NCBI GenBank assembly: GCA_900551975.1
Contig: URYA01000003.1
Coordinates: 1-33,071, forward strand
From: an uncultured Collinsella sp.
GTDB taxonomy: Bacteria > Actinomycetota > Coriobacteriia > Coriobacteriales > Coriobacteriaceae
Reading direction: 5' to 3'
DNA length: 33,071 bases
The notes under the pieces are model-generated. The model searched no databases. It was not told the origin of the DNA and was given only the letters and a program-made list of their open reading frames with translations. Shown here piece after piece: positions 8,053 through 15,384 of this stretch. Numbering within the stretch: the first letter of the stretch is position 1; each line of letters begins with the position of its first letter. A program made the position numbers and the translations under genes.

Positions 8053-8339
8053 AGGGGAACACAGAGAACGGAAGGGGGCGCGTGGGGGAATCAACAGCCC
8101 CGAGGAGAAGTTCACCACTTGAGGGGCAGAAAACAACGGCCATTGAACATTCAGGGCCGACGCTCAACACTTCGGCTCGACACTTCGCTTTGGAAAGGGC
8201 CCTGCGCGATGGTGCAGCCCTCCATCTCGCAGCACAGGTCGCTGAAGGTCGCGAGGATGCGCTCCTTCTGTTCCGCGGGCGAGACGACTCGGTGGGCAAG
8301 GTCCTCTCAAAAGGGGTCGTCCGACGTCGCAAGACCTCG

Positions 8340-8711
8340 ATGACCGACTACCGCCTCGAGCAAGTGGCGGATTACCTCTACACTATCGAACTTGCCTTGG
8401 TCAAGTACGAGGCCAAGGAGAACGGTGGGACGTACAACAAGCTCTTCGGAGGTATAGGCTCTTTCAAGAGGAACTGGCTCAAGCAAGCCCGCAGCAAGCG
8501 GATATAGCTGGTCTCGCGGTTTCGCAAGGAACGGTCAGTTCTCCTCTGGCGAGGAATCCCGGACGACGTGCTTCGAGCAGCGGAAGCTGAAGCGCAAGCA
8601 GAAGCAGCGCGGGCATTGATCGGTGCCGACATGGGCCCAGACGTGAACAGTGCTACGTCCCCTGTTCACGGGGCGCGAAACCGCAAAGGTTGCACAGAGG
8701 TTGCAAAATAA
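8340..8711 (+). pseudogene. Unrecognised gene remnant with an internal TAG
   Basis: A frame starting MTDYRLEQVADYLYTIELAL runs 55 codons to a TAG at 8505-8507 and then stays open in the same frame for 67 more codons (LVSRFRKERSVLLWRGIPDD and onward) to a TAA at 8709. The composition is protein-like on both sides of the TAG, which suggests a decayed gene. No ribosome binding site precedes it and I do not recognise a family. The rest of 8053-8339 shows no intact gene; a short open frame on the minus strand (8151-8306, containing VVSPAEQKERIL) may be another fragment. Confidence 0.25.
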
Positions 8712-8746
8712 GAAGCCCCCGACCTGTTTTCGCAGGTCAGAGGCTT
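8705..8746 (-). terminator. Intrinsic terminator without an adjacent gene; probably the original guaA terminator
   Basis: On the minus strand, AAGCC plus GACCTG pair with CAGGTC plus GGCTT around a small loop (8713-8746), followed by the T-rich tract CTTCTTATTTT. No intact minus-strand gene ends just upstream of it. It lies 20 bases beyond the guaA-3'-end-like repeat at 8766-8782, which is where the guaA terminator would be if the island were absent. Confidence 0.65.
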
Positions 8747-8765
8747 GAAATCAACGAATATCGTT

Positions 8766-8782
8766 TACTCCCACTCGGTGGT
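8766..8782. repeat. Distal copy of the guaA 3' end (candidate att site)
   Basis: TACTCCCACTCGGTGGT matches TACTCCCACTCGATGGT at 13519-13535 in 16 of 17 positions and in the same orientation. On the minus strand it reads ACC-ACC-GAG-TGG-GAG-TAA, i.e. TTEWE-stop, against the ATIEWE-stop of GuaA. The frame is closed by a TGA ten codons upstream, so it is not a gene end of its own. Direct repeats of this kind mark integration at a gene 3' end. Confidence 0.6.
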
Positions 8783-9289
8783 TATAGTTTTGCCGTCTCG
8801 TCACTCCAGTTGCACCCAGTTTTCGGCGGCATCTCGAAGTGAGTGCCGCTGAATGACGCGACGTCGCGTTTCATCGGCTTCGGGGACAAAAGCTGGGACA
8901 ACTTCAAAAACCATTTTCAAACTCAGAGTATTGAGTTTTTATTTTTGTCCCAAGGGGCACGGAGAGCCGCCTTTGGAGGCTCGATATCGCCGAAAAACGC
9001 CCGTTTTGAAACTCAACCGCCTTTGAGCCTGCAAACCACCAGCTTCAACAGTAAGTGAGTCGACGCGGGTGGCTTACGAGCCGTTCACAAAACCGCAGGC
9101 CACAGGCCTTTGTCAACGATAAGCAAAGTGAATAGTCTCAGGTGGCTTGCCCATGAGTTGGCGTAAGCCTGTTTAGCAAAAGGCTAATCGGACACGACAG
9201 GCCGCCCGCATGGCGACGGCGTTTCCCGTGCGGGCACAAACAGCCCTGCGTGCCCTGTCGCGCGATATCCCAATGCGACGTTCAGAACC
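8783..9289. other. Non-coding stretch with several dyads, no gene seen
   Basis: Contains the perfect palindrome ACGCGACGTCGCGT (8856-8869), a hairpin AAACTCA-gagtat-TGAGTTT followed by TTATTTTTG (8919-8946, terminator-like on plus) enclosed by GGGACAAAA (8883-8891) and TTTTGTCCC (8943-8951), and a long-range dyad CGACAGG/CCTGTCG (9195-9260). No open frame with a ribosome binding site was found. The 8883-8951 block could be a small repeat element or part of a structured transcript. Confidence 0.4.
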
Positions 9290-9470
9290 CTACCCGCCAA
9301 GCAGCCACCTCGCGAAATTCAGCACGAGCACGCCCTCCCGGGTATGGGGCTCATGCCTCGTGCGAGTGATGAGAATCTTCGGGAATGCATCCCCGATGGA
9401 TAGAATCGGCGCAATCTCCCTCTCGAGCGTCGAATCGGCGCCGATATCGTCGCTCACATACACTTTCCTT
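9290..9470 (-). pseudogene. C-terminal fragment of an AAA-type ATPase (DUF4143-like family)
   Basis: The last roughly 60 codons of a minus-strand frame read KVYVSDDI, then DSTLEREIAPILSIGDAFPK, then REGVLVLNFARWLLGG and stop. This is the characteristic C-terminus of the large bacterial and archaeal AAA ATPase family with a C-terminal DUF4143/nuclease-like part, in which a REx-PL-xI-xDxxPK block precedes a final strand and FLLG-type end. The remaining 300-plus N-terminal residues, including Walker motifs, are absent and upstream frames are broken. It is a relic, common in accessory regions of gut bacteria. Confidence 0.6.
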
Positions 9471-9702
9471 CCCGGTTTCGAAACTTGGAAGGCAGTATGC
9501 GCAAGGATGCGTCGAGGTGCGATCCCAGTCGTACCATGCCAGCAGAGATGTCGAGGCACATTCGTTCATGCTGCAATGCGGGCATCGGAGATGAAAAACA
9601 GCCCGTCGGGTAGTCATGGGCGTGCGGGAGCCCGCATCAGTAACCTGCCTCCTCGGTTGTCCCTTCTTTGCATGGTCGTCTACATAAAGGAGGAACCAGC
9701 CA

Positions 9703-9983
9703 TGCAGATCAGCATGCTTGCCCTTCTTGGGTCACGGACCGGGGAGGCGAGGGCCTCCGTCGGGACCGCCCCGAGCAACCGGCATATCCAAGGAATGACA
9801 AGGCTCGATTGCTGTGCTGGTCAGGATGCCGAAGCGGGCCGTCCGCCAATCGGAATGCGGGTCAGGATGCTGCAACGTGATTCCAGCTGCAGGATACGGC
9901 TCCTTTGCGGTTGCCGCAAAACCTGCTGGCAACATTCTTACTATCCGAATGATGTACGCATCCCTTGGGATCGTTTCGCCTGA
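9703..9983 (+). CDS. Hypothetical small ORF, doubtful
   Basis: 93 codons from an ATG with an excellent Shine-Dalgarno (AAAGGAGGAACC, 8 bases of spacing from the AGGAGG core). The product (MQISMLALLGSRTGEARASV and onward) has many Arg, Cys and Pro residues and matches no family I know. Two other frames are also open across part of it, so the frame choice rests only on the ribosome binding site. It may be the broken start of a lost gene inside the island. 9471-9702 and 9984-10125 hold nothing recognisable apart from a TGCGGG-AG-CCCGCA hairpin at about 9625. Confidence 0.2.
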
Positions 9984-10125
9984 CCAGGGCCATCTTCAGC
10001 GCCTCATCGGCCAGCTCGGCAGGCGCCTCTTCCACGCGTAATAGCCCTGGCGGGTCACCTATGCAACCAAAGATACAAAAGGAATCGAATGGCCAGAGAG
10101 GATTGCCCTTTCCGATGGTCGATTC

Positions 10126-10155
10126 TTGACAGGCAAACTCAAGCCTCGTTAATAT
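10126..10155 (+). promoter_or_regulatory. Sigma-70-type promoter of the mef/msr unit
   Basis: TTGACA (10126-10131), 18-base spacer, TAATAT (10150-10155). This is the closest consensus match noticed in the window. It lies 40 bases before the leader peptide and 140 before the efflux gene. Confidence 0.75.
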
Positions 10156-10195
10156 TACATGGTTTGCCAGACCGAATTAACAAAGGAGGGGTGTC

Positions 10196-10231
10196 GTGGT
10201 TGGTCTTTTCCGCACGTGGATGAGCGCCTAG
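10196..10231 (+). CDS. Candidate 11-residue regulatory leader peptide
   Basis: AAGGAGGG (10183-10190) is followed six bases later by GTG and the codons for MVGLFRTWMSA, then TAG. This strong ribosome binding site serves no longer frame, while the efflux gene 64 bases downstream has only a weak one. A GC-rich hairpin with a T-run starts just after the stop codon. In streptococcal mef/msr units, short leader peptides control transcription attenuation in response to macrolides; the same plan is inferred here, although the peptide sequence differs from those known. An overlapping GTG at 10191 would give a 10-residue alternative with poor spacing. Confidence 0.45.
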   Translation: MVGLFRTWMSA

Positions 10232-10265
10232 AAAGCGGCGCTGTTGTGGCGTCGCGCTGTTTTTC
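10223..10265 (+). promoter_or_regulatory. Attenuator-like hairpins before the Mef-like gene
   Basis: Two exclusive structures can form. AGCGCC (10223-10228) pairs with GGCGCT (10237-10242). GCGGCGC (10235-10241) pairs with GCGTCGC (10249-10255, one G-U pair), followed by GCTGTTTTTC. A ribosome stalled on the leader peptide would cover the first arm and change which hairpin forms. The layout fits transcription attenuation. Confidence 0.45.
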
Positions 10266-10294
10266 TGCACGCCATTTCACGATTGGACATAACC

Positions 10295-11581
10295 ATGATA
10301 TTTGAAACCTCTCGGGGCAGGTCTGCTCTGCTGTGCCATTCATGGCAATTCAAGCTTTGTTTCGTATGGGGCGGGGAGCTCGTTTCGACATTGACGAGTT
10401 CGATTCTCCAGATGGGTCTTATTTGGCATCTCGCCCTCACGACAGGGTCGTCTTCTCTCCTCTCCTTAGCATCGCTGGCAGGCTTTCTGCCGATTGCTTT
10501 GTTCGGAATCCTTGCGGGCGCCGTTGTCGACAGACTGCCTTTGAAACGTGTCCTCATCGGCGCCGACCTCTTCATTGCCGCGGTGGGTGCCGCCTTGGCG
10601 ATTGCCTCGTTGGCCGGCAGCTTACCTGCATGGCTAATTCTCATCGCCTTGTTTCTCCGTGCAGTTGGTACTTCGTTCTACACGCCAGCCTCCCAATCTC
10701 TCACGCCCCATCTCGCCCCACCGGAGCATCTCGTTCGCCTATCGGGGGTGACTCAGGCGATTCAGTCCGGCGGATACATTCTTGGCGCCGCGCTTGCAGC
10801 AGTGATTTATCCCGTGGCGGGCATTACCGCCATGATTGTCCTCGACGTGCTGGGAGCGCTTTTCGCTTCTTTAGCCGTCCTCGCCGCACAGATAGACGCA
10901 GGGGGCCTCGACGAAGCCGACCGCAGCTTGTCCTTTTCCAATAAGGTTCGAGAGCTCTTCTCTGAGATTTCGGACGGCTACAAGCTGATTAGGGGGTACA
11001 GGGGGCTGTTCGCCCTTCTTTGGTGCGGGTTCGTCTTCGCTTTCGCGTTCTCTCCGCTCGCGGCATTGTTCCCAATAATGACCTTGGGGCATTTTGGCGG
11101 TAGCACGGGGGATGCCGCTTTGGTGGAAATCCTTTTTTCTGCAGGCATGCTGGCTGGGTCCGGTATCTTGGCGGTTACGGGAGGGTTCCGCAATAGGTCG
11201 TTCACCATGGTCGCCGCGATTGCCGGCTTCGGCATTGCCGCAATCGTATCCGGATCGCTCGGCCCGTCATTGTTCGCTGCTTTCCTGCCGGTGAGCTTTC
11301 TTATGGGCGCATGCTCCCCGTTGTACGCGGGAACCCAGACTGCCCTTATGCAGGAGCAGATACCTCCTGAGTACCTAGGCCGCGTTTTCGGCCTCTACGG
11401 AACCATCATGGCTTGGGCCATGCCCATGGGCCTCGCGGCCCCCTCCGTTTTTGCGGATCTGCTTGGAGCTCCGTTATGGTTCGTCGGCTCTGGAGCGACC
11501 ATGGTACTGCTTGCGATGGCTATGCTGCTTGCTCCGAGCGTCCGAAACGTGGGGAAAAGAGATACCGGGCGGATTCAATAG
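10295..11581 (+). CDS. mef: Mef-like MFS macrolide efflux transporter
   Basis: 428 residues with about twelve membrane segments; Mef(A) has 405. It is a proton-driven exporter of drugs, expected to act on 14/15-membered macrolides. From memory of Mef(A), matching blocks include SSILQM...LSxASLxGFLPxAxFG...VDR (about 35-80), IxLFxRAxGTxFxTPA (about 115-130), and near the C-terminus QTALMQEQIPPEYLGRVFGL (about 350-370) followed by a FADLLG...WF block. The ATG at 10295 is preferred although its ribosome binding site is weak; a TTG at 10244 would add 17 residues. The gene is followed 261 bases later by an Msr(D)-like gene, the same pairing as in streptococcal mef-msr elements. T-ending codons are more frequent than in flanking genes, a sign of transfer. 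Confidence 0.85.
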   Translation: MIFETSRGRSALLCHSWQFKLCFVWGGELVSTLTSSILQMGLIWHLALTTGSSSLLSLASLAGFLPIALFGILAGAVVDRLPLKRVLIGADLFIAAVGAALAIASLAGSLPAWLILIALFLRAVGTSFYTPASQSLTPHLAPPEHLVRLSGVTQAIQSGGYILGAALAAVIYPVAGITAMIVLDVLGALFASLAVLAAQIDAGGLDEADRSLSFSNKVRELFSEISDGYKLIRGYRGLFALLWCGFVFAFAFSPLAALFPIMTLGHFGGSTGDAALVEILFSAGMLAGSGILAVTGGFRNRSFTMVAAIAGFGIAAIVSGSLGPSLFAAFLPVSFLMGACSPLYAGTQTALMQEQIPPEYLGRVFGLYGTIMAWAMPMGLAAPSVFADLLGAPLWFVGSGATMVLLAMAMLLAPSVRNVGKRDTGRIQ

Positions 11582-11842
11582 CCCAAGTATTCGAAAAAAA
11601 GAGGCGGCAGCCATCGGTTCACGCGTCAGCCTTCAAGCCCTTGCGACGACGAGGTATTGCGCCGACATCCCACATCGCGCTCCTTATTCGTCGCCAACTA
11701 TCATTTTCGGATTTGCCGGCTTGCGCAAGGTCAAAACGCTCGCGCCGGCAATTGGGCAAAGGCGAAAAATCGACGTGAGCAATCTTTTTTGGCATGGCTG
11801 CGCTTCCAGTAAAAGGCTAATACACAAAAGGCGGTTCAACCT
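11582..11842 (+). other. Gap between mef-like and msr-like genes, with a hairpin
   Basis: TTGCCGGC (11713-11720) pairs perfectly with GCCGGCAA (11744-11751) around a 23-base loop. No T-run follows directly, but TTTTTT occurs at 11785-11790. An 8-codon frame (ATG at 11794, MAALPVKG) ends 23 bases before the msr-like start but has no clear ribosome binding site. Another frame stays open through the whole gap, so a decayed reading frame is possible. AAAAGGCTAAT (11811-11821) also occurs at 9178-9188. Confidence 0.4.
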
Positions 11843-13312
11843 ATGGAACTCATAGTCAAAGCTAAAGACATCTTTTTGGAATATGCCGGCCGCGATATCC
11901 TGGATATCGAAGAGTTGGAAATCTACTCCTACGATCGCATCGGCTTGGTGGGAGACAATGGCGCAGGCAAAACCAGCCTGCTTAAAATTCTGAGCGGCAA
12001 TCTTACCATTGCGGACGCCGACGTCAGGCGCTTCGGCAGCATTGCCCTCATCGGCCAACTCGATGAACTCGACCTTGATGCGGCTCAGGACAGTGGTGAG
12101 ATGCTCTCCCGTCTCAACGTCGCCGGAGTGGCGCAGGAGACGATGAGCGGCGGGGAGGAAACACGCGCCAAGATTGCCTCTGCACTCTCCCAGCATGCAA
12201 GCGCGATCTTCGCCGACGAGCCTACGAGCCACCTCGACCAAGACGGCATCCGCCTTCTCGTCGGACAACTCAAGGCATTTGATGGGGCTCTGCTCATCGT
12301 GAGCCATGACCGTCATTTTCTCGACCAGGTGGTAGACAAGATCTGGGAGCTCAAAGACGGCGGTATTTCCGAATTCTGGGGTGACTACTCCGACTATCTG
12401 CGACAGAAAGAAGAAGAGCGCAAAGCTCAGGCGACTCGATACGAAGAGGCGATGCGCGAGCGCGATCGCCTCGAAGCCGCCATCGAAAAACAACGGAAAA
12501 AAGCACGGCAGGTCGACGCCAAGCGGAAGGCTGCGAAAAAAAGCAACGAGTATGCAGGTCGATTGGGGCATCAGAAAGCAACCGGCACCAAACAGAAGAG
12601 GATGTACCAGGCGGCTAAGGACATGGAGAAGCGCCTCGAAGCACTCGAAGGGATTGAGGCCCCAGATAGCATTCGCGCCGTGCGGTTCCGCCAGAGCAAG
12701 GCCCTGGAACTGCATAGTAAATTTCCCATCTCGGCAGACGATTTCAGCTTGAGCTTCGGCAACTGCATGCTCTATGACCACGCGAATTTCGAGATACCGC
12801 TCGGTGCCAAAGTGGCCATCACCGGTGGCAACGGTACAGGAAAGACCAGCCTGCTGAAGGCAATCGCTCGACGCGCCGACGGTATCAACATCTCTCCCAA
12901 GGCAGAGATCGGTTACTTCGAGCAAACAGGCTACAAGTTCGACGCCCGTCAGTCTGCGATCTCGTTCATGCAGGATGGTTGCGAGTACAGCATGACCGAA
13001 ATTCGAGGCATCCTCGCCTCTATGGGAATCGGACCGCGCGACCTGACAAAGGACGTTGGCGTTCTCTCGGGAGGCGAAGTCATCAAGCTGCTACTCGCGA
13101 AGATGCTGCTGGGCAGATACAACATCTTGCTCATGGACGAGCCTGGAAATTACCTGGACATCAAGAGCGCCGAAGCCCTCGAGCAGATGATGAGCGCCTA
13201 TGCCGGAACGATAGTGTTCGTCTCCCACGATAAGAGGCTGGTCGAGAACGTCGCAGACATTGTCTACGAAATAAAGGACACCAAGCTAGTCAAAATCTTT
13301 CAGCGCGAATAG
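11843..13312 (+). CDS. msrD: Msr(D)-like ABC-F ribosomal protection protein
   Basis: 489 residues; Msr(D) has 487. ABC-F proteins of this class bind the ribosomal E site and dislodge macrolides, ketolides or streptogramin B; they have no membrane domain. ABC1: Walker A GDNGAGKT (37-44), signature MSGGE (101-105), Walker B IFADEP (122-127), H-loop SHDR (154-157). The charged helical interdomain linker spans about 190-290. ABC2: Walker A GGNGTGKT (328-335), LSGGE signature and LLMDEP Walker B. The MELIVKAKDI start and the WELKDG-YSDYLRQKEEERK stretch (168-194) are almost those of Msr(D). The ribosome binding site is weak (AGGCGG). Pairing with a Mef-like gene supports macrolide resistance; the exact drug range is not predictable. 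Confidence 0.9.
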   Translation: MELIVKAKDIFLEYAGRDILDIEELEIYSYDRIGLVGDNGAGKTSLLKILSGNLTIADADVRRFGSIALIGQLDELDLDAAQDSGEMLSRLNVAGVAQETMSGGEETRAKIASALSQHASAIFADEPTSHLDQDGIRLLVGQLKAFDGALLIVSHDRHFLDQVVDKIWELKDGGISEFWGDYSDYLRQKEEERKAQATRYEEAMRERDRLEAAIEKQRKKARQVDAKRKAAKKSNEYAGRLGHQKATGTKQKRMYQAAKDMEKRLEALEGIEAPDSIRAVRFRQSKALELHSKFPISADDFSLSFGNCMLYDHANFEIPLGAKVAITGGNGTGKTSLLKAIARRADGINISPKAEIGYFEQTGYKFDARQSAISFMQDGCEYSMTEIRGILASMGIGPRDLTKDVGVLSGGEVIKLLLAKMLLGRYNILLMDEPGNYLDIKSAEALEQMMSAYAGTIVFVSHDKRLVENVADIVYEIKDTKLVKIFQRE

Positions 13313-13368
13313 CCCTAAATGAGCAAGAAATAATCCCCGAACGGAGACAAGGGAGTAAAACGGCAAAG

Positions 13369-13407
13369 AAAGAGCCTCCGTCCCAACACAGGGAACGGAG
13401 GCTCTTT
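13369..13407. terminator. Intrinsic terminator after the msr-like gene
   Basis: AAAGAGCCTCCGT (13369-13381) and ACGGAGGCTCTTT (13395-13407) form a perfect 13-bp stem with a 13-base loop. The stem ends in T on plus and in A on the other side, so it can work in both directions. Confidence 0.85.
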
Positions 13408-13517
13408 AATCGCTTTTACTCATCTCCGTCGCTGGTGGCTTTGTCATGACTCTCGTACGAAACGAAACTCAGCGGCATAGTGCGGCACTCAAAATCGCAG
13501 GTCAGAACCCTGTCGTC

Positions 13518-15116
13518 CTACTCCCACTCGATGGTCGCCGGCGGCTTGGACGTGATGTCGTAGCAGACGCGGTTGGCGCCAGGAACCTCGGCAACGATGC
13601 GGCCGGAGATGCGGGCCAGCACGTCGTAGGGCAGCTTGGCCCAGTCGGCGGTCATGGCATCGCTGGACTCGACGGCACGCAGGATGATTGGGCGCTGATA
13701 AGTGCGCTCGTCGCCCATAACGCCGACGGACTTAATGTCGGGCAGGACCGCGAAATACTGCCAGCAGCTGTGCTCGGAGTTGCGCTCGCCGGTCTGCTCA
13801 AACAGACGCTGGTTGTAGGCGTCGAGCTCCTCGCGCACGATGGCATCGGCGTTCTTGAGGATCTCGAGCTTCTCCTTATCGACCGCGCCGATGATACGGA
13901 TGGCAAGACCCGGGCCCGGGAAGGGCTGACGGAACACGATGTGACCCGGCAGGCCCAGCGCCAGACCAAGCGCGCGGACCTCGTCCTTAAAGAAGTGGTC
14001 GAGCGGCTCAATGAGGTCGAAGTGTACGCCATCGGGGAACGGGATCAGGTTGTGATGGCTCTTGATGGTGGCCGTCTTGCCGCCCGTCTTGCGAGCGCCG
14101 GACTCGATGATGTCGGGGTAGATGGTGCCCTGAGCCAGGTACTTGACCGGCTTGCCATCGGTCTCGAGCTGCTGCGCCACGGCGAAGAACTCTTTCCAGA
14201 ACTGCGTACCGATGATGCGGCGCTTCTCCTCGGGCTCGGTCACGCCGGCCAGAAGCTCGGCATAACGGTCCTCGGCGTGGACGTGGATAAAGTCGACGTC
14301 AAACTGCTTGGTGAAGACCTCCTCCACCTGCTCGGGCTCGCCCTTGCGCAGTAGGCCGTGGTTGATGAACACGCAGGTCATCTGCTTGCCCACGGCGCGA
14401 GCGCCCAGCGCAGCCACGACGGAGGAGTCGACGCCGCCGGACAGGGCCAGAATCACGCGGTCGTCGCCGACCTTCTCGCGGAACTCGGCCGTCATGGTCT
14501 CGACCAGGTTGTCCATGCTCCAGTTGGGCTCCAGGCCGCAAATCTCAAACAGGAAATTGCTCAGCAGCTGCTGACCGTACTCGGAGTGCTTGACCTCGGG
14601 GTGGAACTGCGTGGTGAAAATCTTGCGCTCGACGCACTCCATGGCAGCAACCGGGCACACGTCGGTACTGGCGGTAACGGTAAAGCCCTCGGGCACCTCG
14701 GAAACGGCGTCGCGGTGGCTCATCCACACGGTCTGCTCCATGGGCGTAGAGTTAAAGAGCTTGGCACCAGCCGTGCGCGTGATGGTGGCGCGGCCATACT
14801 CGCCCACCTCAGAGTGGCCGACCTTGCCGCCGAGCGTCACGGCCGTGATCTGATGACCGTAGCAAAAGCCCAGGACGGGAAGGCCCAGGTCAAAGATGGC
14901 AGGATCGATGGACGGAGCGTCCTCGGCATACACAGAAGCCGGGCCGCCGGAAAGGATGAGCGCAGAGGCGTTCATCTCGCGAATCTCGTCGGCCGAGATG
15001 TCACAGGGGACAATCTCGGAATACACGTTGAGGTCGCGGACGCGACGGGCAATGAGCTGACCGTACTGCGCACCAAAGTCGAGTACGAGGACCTTTGCGG
15101 AAGCCTTTTGATCCAT
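13518..15116 (-). CDS. guaA: GMP synthase (glutamine-hydrolysing)
   Basis: 532 residues. It converts XMP, ATP and glutamine to GMP. The N-terminal glutamine amidotransferase has LSGGPASVY (55-63), the nucleophile Cys85 in LGFCYGHQ and the His-Glu pair in QFHPEV. The ATP pyrophosphatase domain has the P-loop LALSGGVDSSVVA, and the dimerisation domain ends in KPPATIEWE, the invariant GuaA C-terminus. The ATG at 15116 is chosen because GAGGGGG precedes it and the protein then starts with the usual VLVLDFGAQYGQLIARRVR block; the longer open frame adds 42 unrelated residues. It is divergent from the asparaginase gene. Its last codons are the proximal boundary of the island. Confidence 0.97.
   Translation of the reverse strand: MDQKASAKVLVLDFGAQYGQLIARRVRDLNVYSEIVPCDISADEIREMNASALILSGGPASVYAEDAPSIDPAIFDLGLPVLGFCYGHQITAVTLGGKVGHSEVGEYGRATITRTAGAKLFNSTPMEQTVWMSHRDAVSEVPEGFTVTASTDVCPVAAMECVERKIFTTQFHPEVKHSEYGQQLLSNFLFEICGLEPNWSMDNLVETMTAEFREKVGDDRVILALSGGVDSSVVAALGARAVGKQMTCVFINHGLLRKGEPEQVEEVFTKQFDVDFIHVHAEDRYAELLAGVTEPEEKRRIIGTQFWKEFFAVAQQLETDGKPVKYLAQGTIYPDIIESGARKTGGKTATIKSHHNLIPFPDGVHFDLIEPLDHFFKDEVRALGLALGLPGHIVFRQPFPGPGLAIRIIGAVDKEKLEILKNADAIVREELDAYNQRLFEQTGERNSEHSCWQYFAVLPDIKSVGVMGDERTYQRPIILRAVESSDAMTADWAKLPYDVLARISGRIVAEVPGANRVCYDITSKPPATIEWE
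13519..13535. repeat. guaA-proximal copy of the island-flanking repeat
   Basis: TACTCCCACTCGATGGT forms the last codons and stop of guaA (minus strand) and recurs with one change at 8766-8782. A second shared block, CGCAGGTCAGA, lies just outside each copy (13497-13507 and 8731-8741). Confidence 0.6.
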
Positions 15117-15384
15117 GGTTCCCCCTCTTGTTGGCGGGGGAGCCGGTGCCCACCCGCGCGAATAAACGAGAATAACTTTCATAGTGTACACGTTATATGG
15201 GGTTTCTCGTCCCTCGCAGCCATCAGCGCACGGCAAACGCACGACCTGGGCCCCTATTTGACGGCAATTGAAGTGTTTTCAAACGTTACAGATGATGTAA
15301 TACGTTTGAACATTGGACGCCCTGTGCCACAATACTGCCGAACGACTCCGCCTCTGGGGCGGCAAATACGATAGGAATACCAGC
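15117..15384. promoter_or_regulatory. Divergent guaA / asparaginase promoter region with a dyad
   Basis: Towards the asparaginase gene: TTGAAC (15306-15311), 17 bases, ACAATA (15329-15334). A dyad CAAACGTTACA - gatga - TGTA-AT-ACGTTTG (15280-15308), perfect except for a two-base insertion, overlaps the -35 box and is a candidate operator. Towards guaA, TACACT with TG upstream (about 15183-15188 on the minus strand) is a possible extended -10 without a clear -35. No gene is present. Confidence 0.5.

Larger units (their letters stand above)
8766..13535. mobile_element. Probable degenerate genomic island integrated at the guaA 3' end
   Basis: A 4.77-kb segment lies between two near-identical 17-bp repeats of the guaA 3' end. 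It contains an ATPase fragment, long non-coding stretches, and the Mef-like and Msr(D)-like resistance genes, whose codon use is richer in T-ending codons than the flanking genes. A terminator fitting guaA is found just outside the far repeat. The 3' end of guaA is a known integration site for genomic islands in many bacteria. No integrase or excisionase gene is visible, so the element is either decayed or was mobilised in trans. Confidence 0.5.

Noticed and set aside
8151..8306. Protein-like minus-strand frame (LAHRVVSPAEQKERIL)
   Set aside because: It has no start codon or ribosome binding site, a stop directly upstream, and competes with another open frame; noted only as possible debris.
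9195..9260. Nested dyad CGACAGG/CCTGTCG and GCCCGC/GCGGGC as a structured RNA
   Set aside because: Loops between the arms are long, no T-run or promoter accompanies it, and it resembles no known RNA class.
9826..9876. Repeated GGTCAGGATGC as a possible CRISPR or repeat array
   Set aside because: Only two short copies, unequal context and no spacer pattern.
11794..11820. Eight-codon leader MAALPVKG before the msr-like gene
   Set aside because: No Shine-Dalgarno and no overlapping terminator pair; the evidence is much weaker than for the leader before the mef-like gene.
11684..12925. 413-codon frame opposite the ABC-F gene
   Set aside because: Antisense shadow without motifs; the plus-strand ABC-F protein is unambiguous.
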